From positions 53,168 through 117,167 of the forward strand of contig CAVYPA010000014.1 of NCBI GenBank assembly GCA_963770295.1: a DNA stretch of 64,000 bases. The letters run 5' to 3'. Source of the stretch: AWTP1-13 sp963770295 (GTDB taxonomy: Bacteria; Pseudomonadota; Alphaproteobacteria; Rhizobiales; Hyphomicrobiaceae). The position numbers were made by a program, and so were the translations under genes. Below the pieces are notes generated by a model. That model searched no databases, was not told where the DNA came from, and was given only the letters and a program-made list of their open reading frames with translations. Shown here in pieces: positions 1 through 8,191 of the stretch; the first letter of the stretch is position 1, and every line of letters starts with the position of its first letter.

Positions 1-2
1 GA

Positions 3-302
3 GCCGCTGGCCGCTCGCTCGAGACGGCCGCGGCGTCGGATAAGCATGCCGGGTCGGCACTCCTCATCGGTATCAAGGGTTCCACTGATTATTACACGAT
101 CCAATGGGCCGAGCGTGGGCCGCCGTCGCGGGATCCGCTGCCGCTGGATCACAGCGAGTGGGGCAAGCGGTTCAAGATCTGCCCCATCATGCCGAACGAA
201 TGGCGTGGCTGCGGCCTTCGCGTAAATCTGGCCTGGGAGTATGGCTCTGCTCCCAACGCTGATGTGGGGGCATCGATCGCCCCCACCTCATTGCTCGCGT
301 GA
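3..302 (+). CDS. C-terminal part of a hypothetical protein cut by the window edge
   Basis: The reading frame is open from the left edge and stops at TGA 300-302, giving 99 residues whose start lies outside the window. The visible part has a balanced composition with several Trp and Tyr residues (for example TDYYTIQWAERG) and no low-complexity stretch, so it reads as real coding sequence. I recognise no family. It converges on the PRC-barrel gene, whose stop lies 13 bases further on. The start and full length cannot be judged from here. Confidence 0.55.
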   Translation, partial: AAGRSLETAAASDKHAGSALLIGIKGSTDYYTIQWAERGPPSRDPLPLDHSEWGKRFKICPIMPNEWRGCGLRVNLAWEYGSAPNADVGASIAPTSLLA

Positions 303-314
303 ACGCGACGCGAT

Positions 315-713
315 TTAGGTCTTCTCGGGCACCCAGCTTGTCGAGGTGCGATCATATTTCAGGCCGGGAGCGGCCTTCAGCACATCCTTCGTGGTGTCCA
401 GGGTAAGATAGACCTTGCCATCTTTCGTGGTGTGCTTCACGGCCGTGAAGGGCACCGCCACATCTTTCTCGCCCATGCCGAGGAAGCCGCCGACGCCGAC
501 AATGAGTGCGCTGACCTTGCCGTCCGGCGAGAGCAGAACGTCTTCTATCTCGCCAATCTTGTTATTGGACGGATCATAGACGCTCTGCTTGTACCAGTCC
601 TTTACGGTCACGCTTTGGGCCGGCACGGACGTCATAATTTGTGTGGACCCTTGGGCGAGAGCCGCGCCGCCTAGCAGGACTGCTCCGACGGCCACGGTCA
701 TGAGTTTTTTCAT
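315..713 (-). CDS. Secreted PRC-barrel domain protein
   Basis: A 132-residue protein. Residues 1-23 form a signal peptide (MKKLMTVAVGAVLLGGAALA). A PRC-barrel fold follows at about residues 35-105, marked by the 'D..NNKIGEIEDVLLSPDGKV.ALIVGVGGFLGMGEKDVAVPF' pattern. PRC-barrel proteins of this size are common in rhizobia and are usually envelope or stress associated; the ligand is unknown. ATG 713 was chosen because the signal peptide starts there; longer in-frame starts upstream would bury it. A perfect EcfG-type promoter lies 33 bases upstream, so expression under the general stress response is likely. Domain call is confident, role is inferred. Confidence 0.88.
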   Translation of the reverse strand: MKKLMTVAVGAVLLGGAALAQGSTQIMTSVPAQSVTVKDWYKQSVYDPSNNKIGEIEDVLLSPDGKVSALIVGVGGFLGMGEKDVAVPFTAVKHTTKDGKVYLTLDTTKDVLKAAPGLKYDRTSTSWVPEKT

Positions 714-745
714 TGTGGTTGCTCCAGTTATCGAGATAGACCGGA

Positions 746-770
746 AACGCGCTTGGCTGTGAGGTGTTCC
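746..770 (-). promoter_or_regulatory. EcfG-type general stress promoter
   Basis: On the minus strand the sequence reads GGAAC, 16 bases, CGTT. This matches the published alphaproteobacterial EcfG (PhyR/NepR-controlled) consensus GGAAC-N16/17-CGTT exactly. The -10 box ends 33 bases before the PRC-barrel start codon, a normal leader length. Confidence 0.75.
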
Positions 771-973
771 TGCGCGCATGCGCACAAGCGACGGGCCGAT
801 AGGGTGCAAGCGGTTGGGGGGCAGCAAGCGCGGCGGCAACCACGCGCCCTGGGCCGTGCCAGAGTCCGATCCACACCTCAAGCGCAGTGAGGGGCGATCA
901 AAAGGTGGCTTGCCACCCACAGCCCACCCAGATTGCTCGCGCGCGCGATGAACGTTCGCCGGCTGACGAAAGA

Positions 974-1008
974 GCAGGGCCTAAGTGGGGGAGGCACCTA
1001 GGCCCTGC
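974..1008. other. Strong hairpin in a gene-free stretch
   Basis: GCAGGGCCTA at 974-983 and TAGGCCCTGC at 999-1008 form a perfect 10-bp stem, with an inner GTG/CAC pairing in the 15-base loop. No T-run follows on either strand. The surrounding 771-1205 holds no gene I can support. Confidence 0.5.
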
Positions 1009-1205
1009 GGGGGTAGGGGAGAGATATGCTAAAATAACTCGGCTAAGCGCAGCGGTGTTCCATCGCAACGGCACCTCATCACCATCTATTTTTGCGCTGT
1101 GCCACCGGCAACCGACAACGGCGGGACCCGTGACCGGCGTTGCCGGTCGATTTGAAAGAGGCCCGCTTCGTCGAACCCCGACAGCGTCTGCCTGCGGCGC
1201 GCCTT

Positions 1206-1237
1206 GTCGCAAAATCGATGGGTCGCAAAATCGATGG
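1206..1237. repeat. Perfect 16-bp tandem repeat
   Basis: GTCGCAAAATCGATGG occurs twice head to tail at 1206-1221 and 1222-1237, seven bases beyond the stop of the TPR gene. Confidence 0.8.
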
Positions 1238-1244
1238 ACGCCGC

Positions 1245-1745
1245 TCACCGACCAAGCGTACTGCGAGCCCACGCCGGCCATGACCCATCGACCGAATTTG
1301 CGGCAACAGATCCTTTGCTGGGCGCAGCAGCCGGCCGAGGCTTGGCAGACCCAGTTGGCTTCGGAGGCATCGCCTTGACGGTGACCGGCAATGGCGCCTG
1401 CTGGGGAGTGAGTTCGCCGGCTTTGGTCACGTCCGCCACAGCGTGGACGTAGTCGCCCTTGCTCGTGTAAGCGCGACCTCGGCTATTGTAGGCGGGCGCA
1501 TAGTTTGGATTTAACTCAATTGCTTTGTTGTAGTCCGAAATTGCCCGGTCGACTTCACCCTTGAGCGAATAAGCCTCTCCACGGCTGTGGTAGGCGCTGG
1601 CGTCTTTCGGATTGAGCTGGATGATCGCCGTGCAGCCTTTGATGCGCAGGTCATGGTTCTTATTGTCGAGGCAATCGCCCTTGTTATCTGCCCAAGCGGA
1701 CGTTGACAGGAGCACGAGGCCCGCAGTCGCAATAAATCGCAACAT
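1245..1745 (-). CDS. Secreted tetratricopeptide-repeat protein
   Basis: A 166-residue protein with a signal peptide at residues 1-20 (MLRFIATAGLVLLSTSAWA) and about two and a half TPR units at roughly residues 35-110; the hallmarks are 'NPKDASAYHSRGEAYSLKGE' and 'NPNYAPAYNSRGRAYTSKGD'. The tail from about residue 115 is Pro/Ala/Lys rich and probably disordered. TPR units of this kind mediate protein-protein contact. ATG 1745 is preferred over an upstream in-frame start because the signal peptide begins there. It stands alone, with no obvious operon partner. The partner protein is unknown. Confidence 0.82.
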   Translation of the reverse strand: MLRFIATAGLVLLSTSAWADNKGDCLDNKNHDLRIKGCTAIIQLNPKDASAYHSRGEAYSLKGEVDRAISDYNKAIELNPNYAPAYNSRGRAYTSKGDYVHAVADVTKAGELTPQQAPLPVTVKAMPPKPTGSAKPRPAAAPSKGSVAANSVDGSWPAWARSTLGR

Positions 1746-2200
1746 TGTGCTAACCCCCAAAGAGACAACCCGCCTGTCTAGATGGCAGCGCGATTTTGTT
1801 CCTTTCATGTAGGGCCGCGGCGTTCCTACGCCCTGGGCGCTCCTGGGGGCGTTACGTCACGTTCCTTACCGTGACGCCGGCAAGACGGGTGCCTTGCCTC
1901 AAAGGCGGAGGCGGCAACGGCTACCGGGACGCTGCGGCGCTTTACCCGACCTGACCGCGCCGGAGGTGGCGGATCCGGGGGCGATCGCTGAGCCCGCCCG
2001 CATTTTTTTACCGAAAAGATACGCGGGCCGGTGGAGCGGCTCGACCTTTGGCTTGGGCGAGGGCATAAACCGAACAGGCCTGGATTGCCCTACCCGGCAT
2101 CCCGCAAAACCGCAATGTCGATCACGTATTGTGCGGATTGCACCGTCAGCGGGACATCGCTTACACCAGGCGTGACACCATTTTCTCGCAGGAGGCTTCG

Positions 2201-2623
2201 ATGATCCGCAAGGCGAAAGCGATTTGGCGCGGCACGGGCCGCGACGGTACCGGCAATCTTTCCACCGACTCCGGCGTGCTCGCCAGCACACCTTATTCAT
2301 TCAAAACGCGCTTTGAGACCGAGAAGGGGACAAATCCCGAAGAGCTGATTGCCGCAGCACACGCCGGGTGCTTCACCATGGCGCTCGCCTTTGGCCTGCA
2401 AGGGGCGGGCCTTACCCCGACCGAGCTCACCACCGAGGCCGCCGTCACGCTCGAACCGGAGGGCAAAGGGTTTCGCATCAGCCGTTCGGCTCTGACGCTG
2501 CGCGCAAAAGTGCCCAACCTAGATGAAGCAAAATTCGCCAATTTCGCGAAAGACGCCGAGAAGAACTGCCCAGTTTCCAAGGTTCTTAACGCCGAGATCA
2601 CGCTGGACGCCAAACTCGTTTAG
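2201..2623 (+). CDS. osmC: OsmC family peroxiredoxin
   Basis: A 140-residue protein that matches the OsmC/Ohr fold along its full length: N-terminal 'A.WRGTGRDGTGNLSTDSGVL', then the two redox cysteines Cys57 in AAHAGCF and Cys123 in KNCPVSKV. OsmC enzymes reduce organic hydroperoxides in the cytoplasm using this cysteine pair. The 'KGTNPEELIAAAHAGCF' segment is typical of OsmC proper rather than Ohr. ATG 2201 follows a GGAGG at 2191-2195, which decides the start over upstream in-frame codons. No operon partner. No EcfG promoter was seen upstream, although many OsmC genes are stress induced. Confidence 0.92.
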   Translation: MIRKAKAIWRGTGRDGTGNLSTDSGVLASTPYSFKTRFETEKGTNPEELIAAAHAGCFTMALAFGLQGAGLTPTELTTEAAVTLEPEGKGFRISRSALTLRAKVPNLDEAKFANFAKDAEKNCPVSKVLNAEITLDAKLV

Positions 2624-2915
2624 ACGTGCGATCACGCATCCTTTCGGTGGACGCAGCGATCCCCTGCTTGACCTCAAGGCCGTGCGGGGTGTGCCGCACA
2701 CCGTTCGTTCATGCTGGTCCCGCAAGAGAACAGGGGCGACATAGCGCTCGCCTGTGCGTTAGAGCAAAGTCACCGCCCGATGTTGCCCCGTTGGTTAACA
2801 GCATCGCCGTTGCGTTGCCCAACGCGTCGGAAGTCGCCCGCCCCGGGCCAATCCCCGACGTGCCCACGTCCAATATGAGCGTTTCCACAATGCGGGCCAG
2901 CCCCACCCGCTAATA

Positions 2916-2969
2916 GGGGGGATCGGTCCCAGCGCAGCAAAGTGACACTCTGGGACCGACCGTCCCCCC
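2916..2969. other. Long imperfect hairpin
   Basis: GGGGGGATCGGTCCCAG at 2916-2932 pairs with CTGGGACCGACCGTCCCCCC at 2950-2969, with a small bulge on one side and a 17-base loop. It lies in the gene-free stretch 2624-3368, in which I see no supportable gene. It lacks a T-run, so it is not a clear terminator. Confidence 0.5.
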
Positions 2970-3368
2970 GAATGGCTGCAACTGCGGTTTGCGACAGCAG
3001 CCGACGGAGGACCTTGGCATACGTCAAACCTAAAAGTCGCGACAATCCTGGCCCTTGCGGTGCGAACGCAGGCGCTGTGTCACGATGCTGCCACTCCCCA
3101 CTTTGGGGGGCCGCATACGCTTGCAGGCGATGGTCGTGCCCGGGTTCTGTGCTCCTACGACCACGAGGTTTATCGCCTACTGCCTCGTCGTGTTCGCTGC
3201 GGGCAGTGGCCACCCTGCTCATGCTGGCGCATTGTCGGTTTGCAACAACGCCGGTGCGTGGCGAAACCGCTTGCACCTGGACCAACTTCAGGTCTTACGC
3301 TGGTTTGCGGCTGCGGCCTCGAATATCTTTCCGGCGCACGCTTTCCGAGGCCAGCGCACGCTTTCCTA

Positions 3369-3400
3369 GGGAAGGGCGCCGCCGTGTCGGCGCCTTTCCC
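3369..3400 (-). terminator. Hairpin downstream of the 67-aa gene
   Basis: GGGAAGGGCGCCG at 3369-3381 and CGGCGCCTTTCCC at 3388-3400 form a 13-bp stem with one G-U pair and a 6-base loop. It begins 11 bases past the stop of the minus-strand gene at 3412. There is no strong U-tract, so it may act as a weak or Rho-assisted terminator. Confidence 0.5.
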
Positions 3401-3411
3401 TTGACGTTGAT

Positions 3412-3615
3412 TTACAGCTTCTCAATGACCGGCATGGCGAACTGCCATCTTAGGCTGTCGCGCGCCTTGGCCTCCGTATCGAAGGGCCCCTCGGTCCACT
3501 CATGTACGAGGCCGGACTCCGTCCTGGTCGCGTCCACGTAAAACTTACCATCCTCGGCTTGAACAACTTCGACCGCAATCTTGAGTTCGAACATAATAGT
3601 GCCAGCGGTAGCCAT
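3412..3615 (-). CDS. Small hypothetical protein (67 aa)
   Basis: A 67-residue soluble acidic protein with a beta-strand-like first half (ELKIAVEVVQAEDGKFYVDA) and a helical second half (DTEAKARDSLRWQF). ATG 3615 has a clear ribosome binding site, AGGGGG, six bases upstream; the internal Met at residue 8 has none. No family recognised. It is followed closely by a hairpin, so it is probably a single-gene transcript. Coding is likely because of the start signal and composition. Confidence 0.65.
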   Translation of the reverse strand: MATAGTIMFELKIAVEVVQAEDGKFYVDATRTESGLVHEWTEGPFDTEAKARDSLRWQFAMPVIEKL

Positions 3616-3980
3616 CCGGTCCCCCTTCAGGCGTCGTCCGGATGCCCAGAATCGACCTGATCAAACCTCGTGTTTCCCGCAGCGTTGGTTATAGCCTGTC
3701 TTAAGGAGCGGGTCATCAAAGCTTTGGCAGCGATGCGGTCGGAGCAGAAAAACGTGGCTACCGACTAGGGCAACCGACCCGATTGACTGCCAAGCTCACA
3801 CCTCGTGTGACCGGCCGGGGGGCCCAAGCAGAAAAGCGGCCATCCAAGATGGTGCCGACGTCTACGACCGTCTGTAAACTTCTTGATCAATACGCCAACA
3901 CCGCCGACGGATGACCCCACGCATTTGGCGAAAGTGCACCAAGGCGACGCGGCGCACCGCGCAACAGATGCAATCGTAGT

Positions 3981-4130
3981 GACAAGGACGTCGTGCTCGA
4001 CATCAGCGAAGCGTCTGAGCAGTTGGCCCGGTTCTTGGAGGCTGATGCAACGACCTCCGCGCTTCGCGATAGGAAGACCTTGACTCTCTCTCGTCCTCAA
4101 TTTTTCGGGTTCGAGTCATTCGTGCTTTAA
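3981..4130 (+). pseudogene. Possible coding remnant without a start
   Basis: In this frame the sequence reads DKDVVLDISEASEQLARF followed by LEADATTSALRDRKTLTL and stops at TAA 4128. It looks like the C-terminal end of a small soluble protein, but there is no start codon with a ribosome binding site and the frame breaks upstream. The rest of 3616-4197 holds nothing I can support. Confidence 0.25.
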
Positions 4131-4197
4131 CGAGCAGGTAAGCAAGCATCGTTGCTAGCCTCTATCGTTTTTGCGTGAGCGATTTTCCATGGGGCAC

Positions 4198-4977
4198 TCA
4201 GCACGAACATCGGCGAGTGCCGAGAAGAACACCATGCTGAAGCCCAGGCGCGTTCACATCATAAATGCGCAGATCGGACCAGTCGAAGGCCGCCGCAACG
4301 GCTTTCAGTGCCTTCGGCTCATTCACTTCGTGAACCTCCGTCACATAAAGGACGGGCTGGGCGCCGTAGACCTGCTCGAAATCATGCACGATTTCCAAGA
4401 TTGGTGGCTTGGTGCGGTCGAGGTGCAGGCCCGTGTCCGGCCGGAGCGCGTCAGCCCACGGCGGTGCGAGAAAGACGACGATAAAATGATCTCCTGGGTG
4501 CCGTCGCGATCTCACGAGGTCCTTATAACTGCCGTTGACGAGTTCGATCGGCGCCTCAAGCTGCGCGATATTTCGGGCCGTCAGATCGAAGACGGCGGAC
4601 TCGACCTCAAAACCGATACCGCTGGCACCCGGCAGATGCCGCAAAATCGCGTAGAGGCCGTTGCATGAGCCTGCGAATGGATCGACGACCCCGATGCCAC
4701 GACCGCCTACCGCTGACAATACCACCTCGGCAATGTCACTTCCGATCTTGTTTCCGAGAGGGTCTTTGACTGCCTCTAGACAGGTACGCGCCAGGATGCG
4801 GATACCCCGCTCGTACCACGCCTTCGGCGGCAGCCCGTAGAGATGGACGTGGTCTGGGTCGTTGAAGCAATCGCGTCCGTACTTCTCAACCTCCCAAAGC
4901 TCGACGAGCTGATTGCGTTTCGCGGGGCTGAGCAAAAAGTCACGATCGTACTTTCGGATTTCATCTTGTGTCGCCAC
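4198..4977 (-). CDS. SAM-dependent methyltransferase-like protein
   Basis: A protein of about 259 residues. The central part has the SAM-binding motif VVDPFAGSCNGLYAI, and a later motif FLAPPWADALRP resembles the catalytic APPW loop of amino-group methyltransferases; the combination is closest to the RNA cap guanine-N2 (TGS1-like) methyltransferases. Substrate in bacteria is unknown. The N-terminal 80 residues (DEIRKYDRDFLLSP..., then a Trp/Tyr-rich segment) are not familiar to me. I chose GTG 4977 because GGGGGTGG stands just upstream; TTG 4992 is the longer alternative. It stands alone between two gene-poor stretches. Fold call is moderate, function is inferred. Confidence 0.7.
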   Translation of the reverse strand: MATQDEIRKYDRDFLLSPAKRNQLVELWEVEKYGRDCFNDPDHVHLYGLPPKAWYERGIRILARTCLEAVKDPLGNKIGSDIAEVVLSAVGGRGIGVVDPFAGSCNGLYAILRHLPGASGIGFEVESAVFDLTARNIAQLEAPIELVNGSYKDLVRSRRHPGDHFIVVFLAPPWADALRPDTGLHLDRTKPPILEIVHDFEQVYGAQPVLYVTEVHEVNEPKALKAVAAAFDWSDLRIYDVNAPGLQHGVLLGTRRCSC

Positions 4978-5682
4978 GACCCACCCCCACAACGTGCATC
5001 ATTCCCAAGAGGGGCATTCTATCATTTGTCCGTTGCCGGAGTGAAGCCATCATCGCGCGAGCAGGCCGAGCGGCAAATTGTGCGGACAATCTGAAAGAAG
5101 GCCACACTCCCACTCGACGGTACCGCTCGAAGCTCCGGCGCACGAATAATCTCATCGCCATTAAGGCGTGCAAGCTATGCAACGCACCTCGAGCAATTGC
5201 GTGTGTTATTGCGGTCGCACCGACCACGCCGCCAATGCCCACTATCGAGCCCGTGATCGCCATTCACGGCGGCAGTAGCCCCGTCACAAGGGGGGCGCGC
5301 GATAGATCAAGACCGGGGGGCGCGATCGCGCAGGCTTTCGCGAGGAGAACGGCGGCGCCTGTCGCGAAGATCTCCTCGGACGAATGCCGAATGATAAATG
5401 AGGGTGGATCGAAGATGGCGGCACGGGTTTTTTGGCGTCGTTAGCATCCACTGCTCTAGGGTCACCGGCAGTGCCGAAGCGCACGGATCAGGGTCAATTC
5501 GCCGAAACCGAAGGGTTTGTCCTGATTCCCCGCTTCCGGTGCTTCTGTCAACTCTTCAGCGCTGACGACCCGGACGATTGCGCTTAAGGACCAGCCGGCC
5601 GATACAGGCCAAGAGCTCGGGCCGAGGCCGTAAGTGTTCGTCGCGCACAGTGCCGACACAGGCAACCAGTTAGGCATGCATC
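4978..5682. other. Gene-poor stretch
   Basis: No gene is well supported here. A minus-strand frame from ATG 5263 encodes a Gly/Ala-rich start (MAITGSIVGIGGVVGATA) but has no ribosome binding site and overlaps the start of the methyltransferase-like gene, so it is left out. Confidence 0.4.
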
Positions 5683-6783
5683 ATGAAAGCAAACAAGCTT
5701 GTACTTGCCGCAATTCTCGCCTGTGCCGGCATGGCGTCGACTGCAGCTTTAGCCGAGGACAAAAGCCTGATGCACAAGATGACGCCCGCAAAGGAGATGC
5801 CGGCAAAGGCGCAATCGGGAAACGATGGCGTGTTGTCTTCGCTCAGCAGTGCCACAGAGTGGCTCAACTCGCCGCCGTTGACGGCAGCCAGTCTGCGCGG
5901 AAAGGTCGTCCTCATCGATGTCTGGACCTATACCTGCATCAATTGGCTGCGTACGCTTTCCTATGTCCGCGCCTGGGCGGAGAAGTACAAGGACCAAGGC
6001 TTGGTGGTGATCGGGGTGCACGCGCCCGAATTCCCCTTCGAGAGAAACCTCGACAACGTTCGTCGAGCTGTGCAGGCAATGAGCCTGACCTACCCAATCG
6101 CGGTCGATAACGACTTTGCGATTTGGCGGGCGTTCAAAAACCAGTATTGGCCGGCTCTTTATTTTGTCGATGCGCAGGGTCGCACGCGCCATCATCACTT
6201 CGGCGAGGGCAGCTACGATGAGTCGGAGAAATTTATGCAAAAATTGCTGACCGAGGCCGGCGCCACCGGCATCGGTCAGGAACTGGTATCGGTCGATCCT
6301 CGCGGTCTTGAAGCTGCCGCCGATTGGGAAAGCTTGCGCTCACCGGAAACCTACCTGGGCCAGGAACGTACCGAGCGCTTTGCCTCTCCAGGCGGTGCCG
6401 TCTTGGCCAAGAGCCGTCTCTATGCCGCCCCGGCGCAATTGCGACTCAATCATTGGGCCCTTGCCGGGGATTGGACCATGAACAAGGGGGCCGCCCTTCT
6501 GAACAAGAGTAGCGGACGGATCGCCTATCGCTTTCATGCCCGCGATGTCCATCTCGTCATGGGACCGGCCGCGCCAGGGACTGCCGTGCGGTTTCGCGTG
6601 CGCCTCGATGGACAGGCGCCGGGCGCTGCGCACGGCATCGACATCGACGACCAGGGCATCGGTACGCTGAGCGAACAGCGACTGTATCAGTTGATCCGCC
6701 AAGCCAAGCCCATCGCCGATCGCCTATTCGAGATCGAGTTTCTCGATCCGGGCGTGGAGGCCTTTGCTTTCACCTTTGGCTGA
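5683..6783 (+). CDS. Exported thioredoxin-fold protein with a changed active site
   Basis: A 366-residue protein with a signal peptide (residues 1-24, ending TAALAED), a TlpA/DipZ-like thioredoxin domain at about 60-190 and a C-terminal domain of the thioredoxin-like-C-terminal type seen in DipZ (about 200-366, with RLNHWALAGDW). The usual active site W-x-Y-x-C-x-x-C reads WTYTCINW here, so the resolving cysteine is replaced by Trp and a dithiol mechanism is not possible. The 'ASLRGKVVLIDVWTYTCINW' context is otherwise well conserved. It is followed 61 bases later by an exported hydrolase on the same strand, so the two probably form an operon. Likely periplasmic; function is inferred. Confidence 0.85.
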   Translation: MKANKLVLAAILACAGMASTAALAEDKSLMHKMTPAKEMPAKAQSGNDGVLSSLSSATEWLNSPPLTAASLRGKVVLIDVWTYTCINWLRTLSYVRAWAEKYKDQGLVVIGVHAPEFPFERNLDNVRRAVQAMSLTYPIAVDNDFAIWRAFKNQYWPALYFVDAQGRTRHHHFGEGSYDESEKFMQKLLTEAGATGIGQELVSVDPRGLEAAADWESLRSPETYLGQERTERFASPGGAVLAKSRLYAAPAQLRLNHWALAGDWTMNKGAALLNKSSGRIAYRFHARDVHLVMGPAAPGTAVRFRVRLDGQAPGAAHGIDIDDQGIGTLSEQRLYQLIRQAKPIADRLFEIEFLDPGVEAFAFTFG

Positions 6784-6804
6784 TCCATCGATCCATTCCA
6801 ACCT

Positions 6805-6823
6805 GTTCGTGCCGCATACGAAC
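6805..6823. promoter_or_regulatory. Short inverted repeat between two exported-protein genes
   Basis: GTTCGT at 6805-6810 and ACGAAC at 6818-6823 form a 6-bp inverted repeat with a 7-base spacer, 21 bases before the hydrolase start codon. It could be an operator or just a leader hairpin. Evidence is weak. Confidence 0.25.
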
Positions 6824-6844
6824 GTGTAAGCCCGGAGCATCACC

Positions 6845-7915
6845 ATGTCCGCCAAGTCACCATCACCCACCCGGCGCGGTTTTCTCGGGACTTCGGCGGT
6901 CGGCGCCGTCAGCATTGCCGCCGCCCAGTTGGTGACCATCGGCGCTGCGGAGGCGCAAGCCAGCAAGGCCAAACCGGCAGACCTGCCCAAAATCAGGCCA
7001 GGAACCAATAGCTCGTTTGCTCCCCTAAAACAGGTCGAAGCCGGCGTCCTGACGATCGGCTATGCCGAGGCTGGCCCGGCCGATGGCCCCACGGTCATCC
7101 TTCTGCACGGCTGGCCCTATGACATCTACAGCTACGTCGATGTGGCGCCGCTGCTCGCCGCGGTGGGTTATCGTGTGATCGTTCCGTTCCTGCGCGGTTA
7201 CGGCACGACGCGCTTTCTTTCAAGTGAAAGCGTCCGCAACGGCCAGCCGTCGGTGCTCGCCGTCGATATCCGCACCTTGATGGACACCCTCAAGATCGAG
7301 AAGGCAACCTTCGGCGGCTATGATTGGGGCGCGCGCACCGCCAATATTATGGCGGCGCTCTGGCCGGAACGCTGCAAGGCGATGGTGTCCGTCAGCGGCT
7401 ATCTGATCGGCAGCCAGGAGATCGGCAGGATGCCATTGCCGCCGAAGGCCGAACTCGAATGGTGGTACCAGTACTACTTCGCGACCGAGCGCGGCCGGAT
7501 CGGCTACGAGAAATACACGCACGACTTTGCAAAGCTGATCTGGCAACTGGCATCGCCGCAATGGGCCTTCGATGCTGCCACCTTCAATCGCAGCGCGGCC
7601 GCTTTCGACAATCCCGATCACGTCAGCATCGTCGTGCACAACTACCGTTGGCGGCTCGGCCTGGCCGCAGGCGAGCCGAAGTATGACGAGCTGGAACAGC
7701 GCCTGGCCCAAGCTCCCGTCATCGCCGTGCCGACGATGACCCTTGAAGGCGACGCCAACGGCGCACCGCACCCGGACGCCAGCAGCTATGCCAAGAAATT
7801 CTCAGGCAAATACGCACACCGGGTCATCACGGGCGGCGTCGGGCACAACCTGCCGCAGGAAGCCCCACAAGCCTTCGCCGAAGCTGTCGTTGAGGTCGAC
7901 GGTTTTGCGTCCTGA
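6845..7915 (+). CDS. Tat-exported alpha/beta hydrolase, epoxide-hydrolase-like
   Basis: A 356-residue protein. The N-terminus has a twin-arginine signal (TRRGFLGTS at about 9-17, hydrophobic stretch to about 37). The hydrolase core shows the oxyanion motif HGWP (88-91), the nucleophile elbow GGYDWGA with Asp160 as the nucleophile, and a late GVGHNLP containing the catalytic His near residue 336. An Asp nucleophile in G-x-D-W-G places it with epoxide hydrolases and haloalkane dehalogenases rather than serine esterases. It is probably periplasmic and co-transcribed with the preceding thioredoxin-fold gene. ATG 6845 fits the Tat signal. Substrate unknown. Confidence 0.87.
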   Translation: MSAKSPSPTRRGFLGTSAVGAVSIAAAQLVTIGAAEAQASKAKPADLPKIRPGTNSSFAPLKQVEAGVLTIGYAEAGPADGPTVILLHGWPYDIYSYVDVAPLLAAVGYRVIVPFLRGYGTTRFLSSESVRNGQPSVLAVDIRTLMDTLKIEKATFGGYDWGARTANIMAALWPERCKAMVSVSGYLIGSQEIGRMPLPPKAELEWWYQYYFATERGRIGYEKYTHDFAKLIWQLASPQWAFDAATFNRSAAAFDNPDHVSIVVHNYRWRLGLAAGEPKYDELEQRLAQAPVIAVPTMTLEGDANGAPHPDASSYAKKFSGKYAHRVITGGVGHNLPQEAPQAFAEAVVEVDGFAS

Positions 7916-8191
7916 TCAACCCCATGAGCGACATCACGGTCCGACCTCCATGCCTGGCTCGCAGGGCCGTCCTCAACGATAAGGGAGCGCCGCCGCCCCC
8001 ACGTTGGAGGTACTGGCGGCTGCAGCGAAACCAAGGATGCTGCCACGCCTTGAGGGCCTCCCAGCTTGGCGGGGGTTGCGGCCTTGTTAGCATCGCCGGC
8101 AACCGGGCGTTCGCTTTGCCACGTTGCCGCGCCGGGTCCATGAAGCGCGGCACAACCGCACGCAACCCCAGAGCCGGCGCTCGCGCTGACC

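Noticed and set aside
1770..1805. EcfG promoter for the TPR gene (GTTCC at 1798)
   Set aside because: No AACG at the required distance on the plus strand.
4100..4130. T-loop-like GGTTCGAGTC suggesting a tRNA
   Set aside because: The flanking bases do not pair into a T-arm and no acceptor or anticodon stem can be formed.
4961..5263. Minus-strand ORF of 100 codons starting MAITGSIVGIGG
   Set aside because: No ribosome binding site, overlaps the start of the methyltransferase-like gene, and the second half has shadow-like Arg/Met composition.
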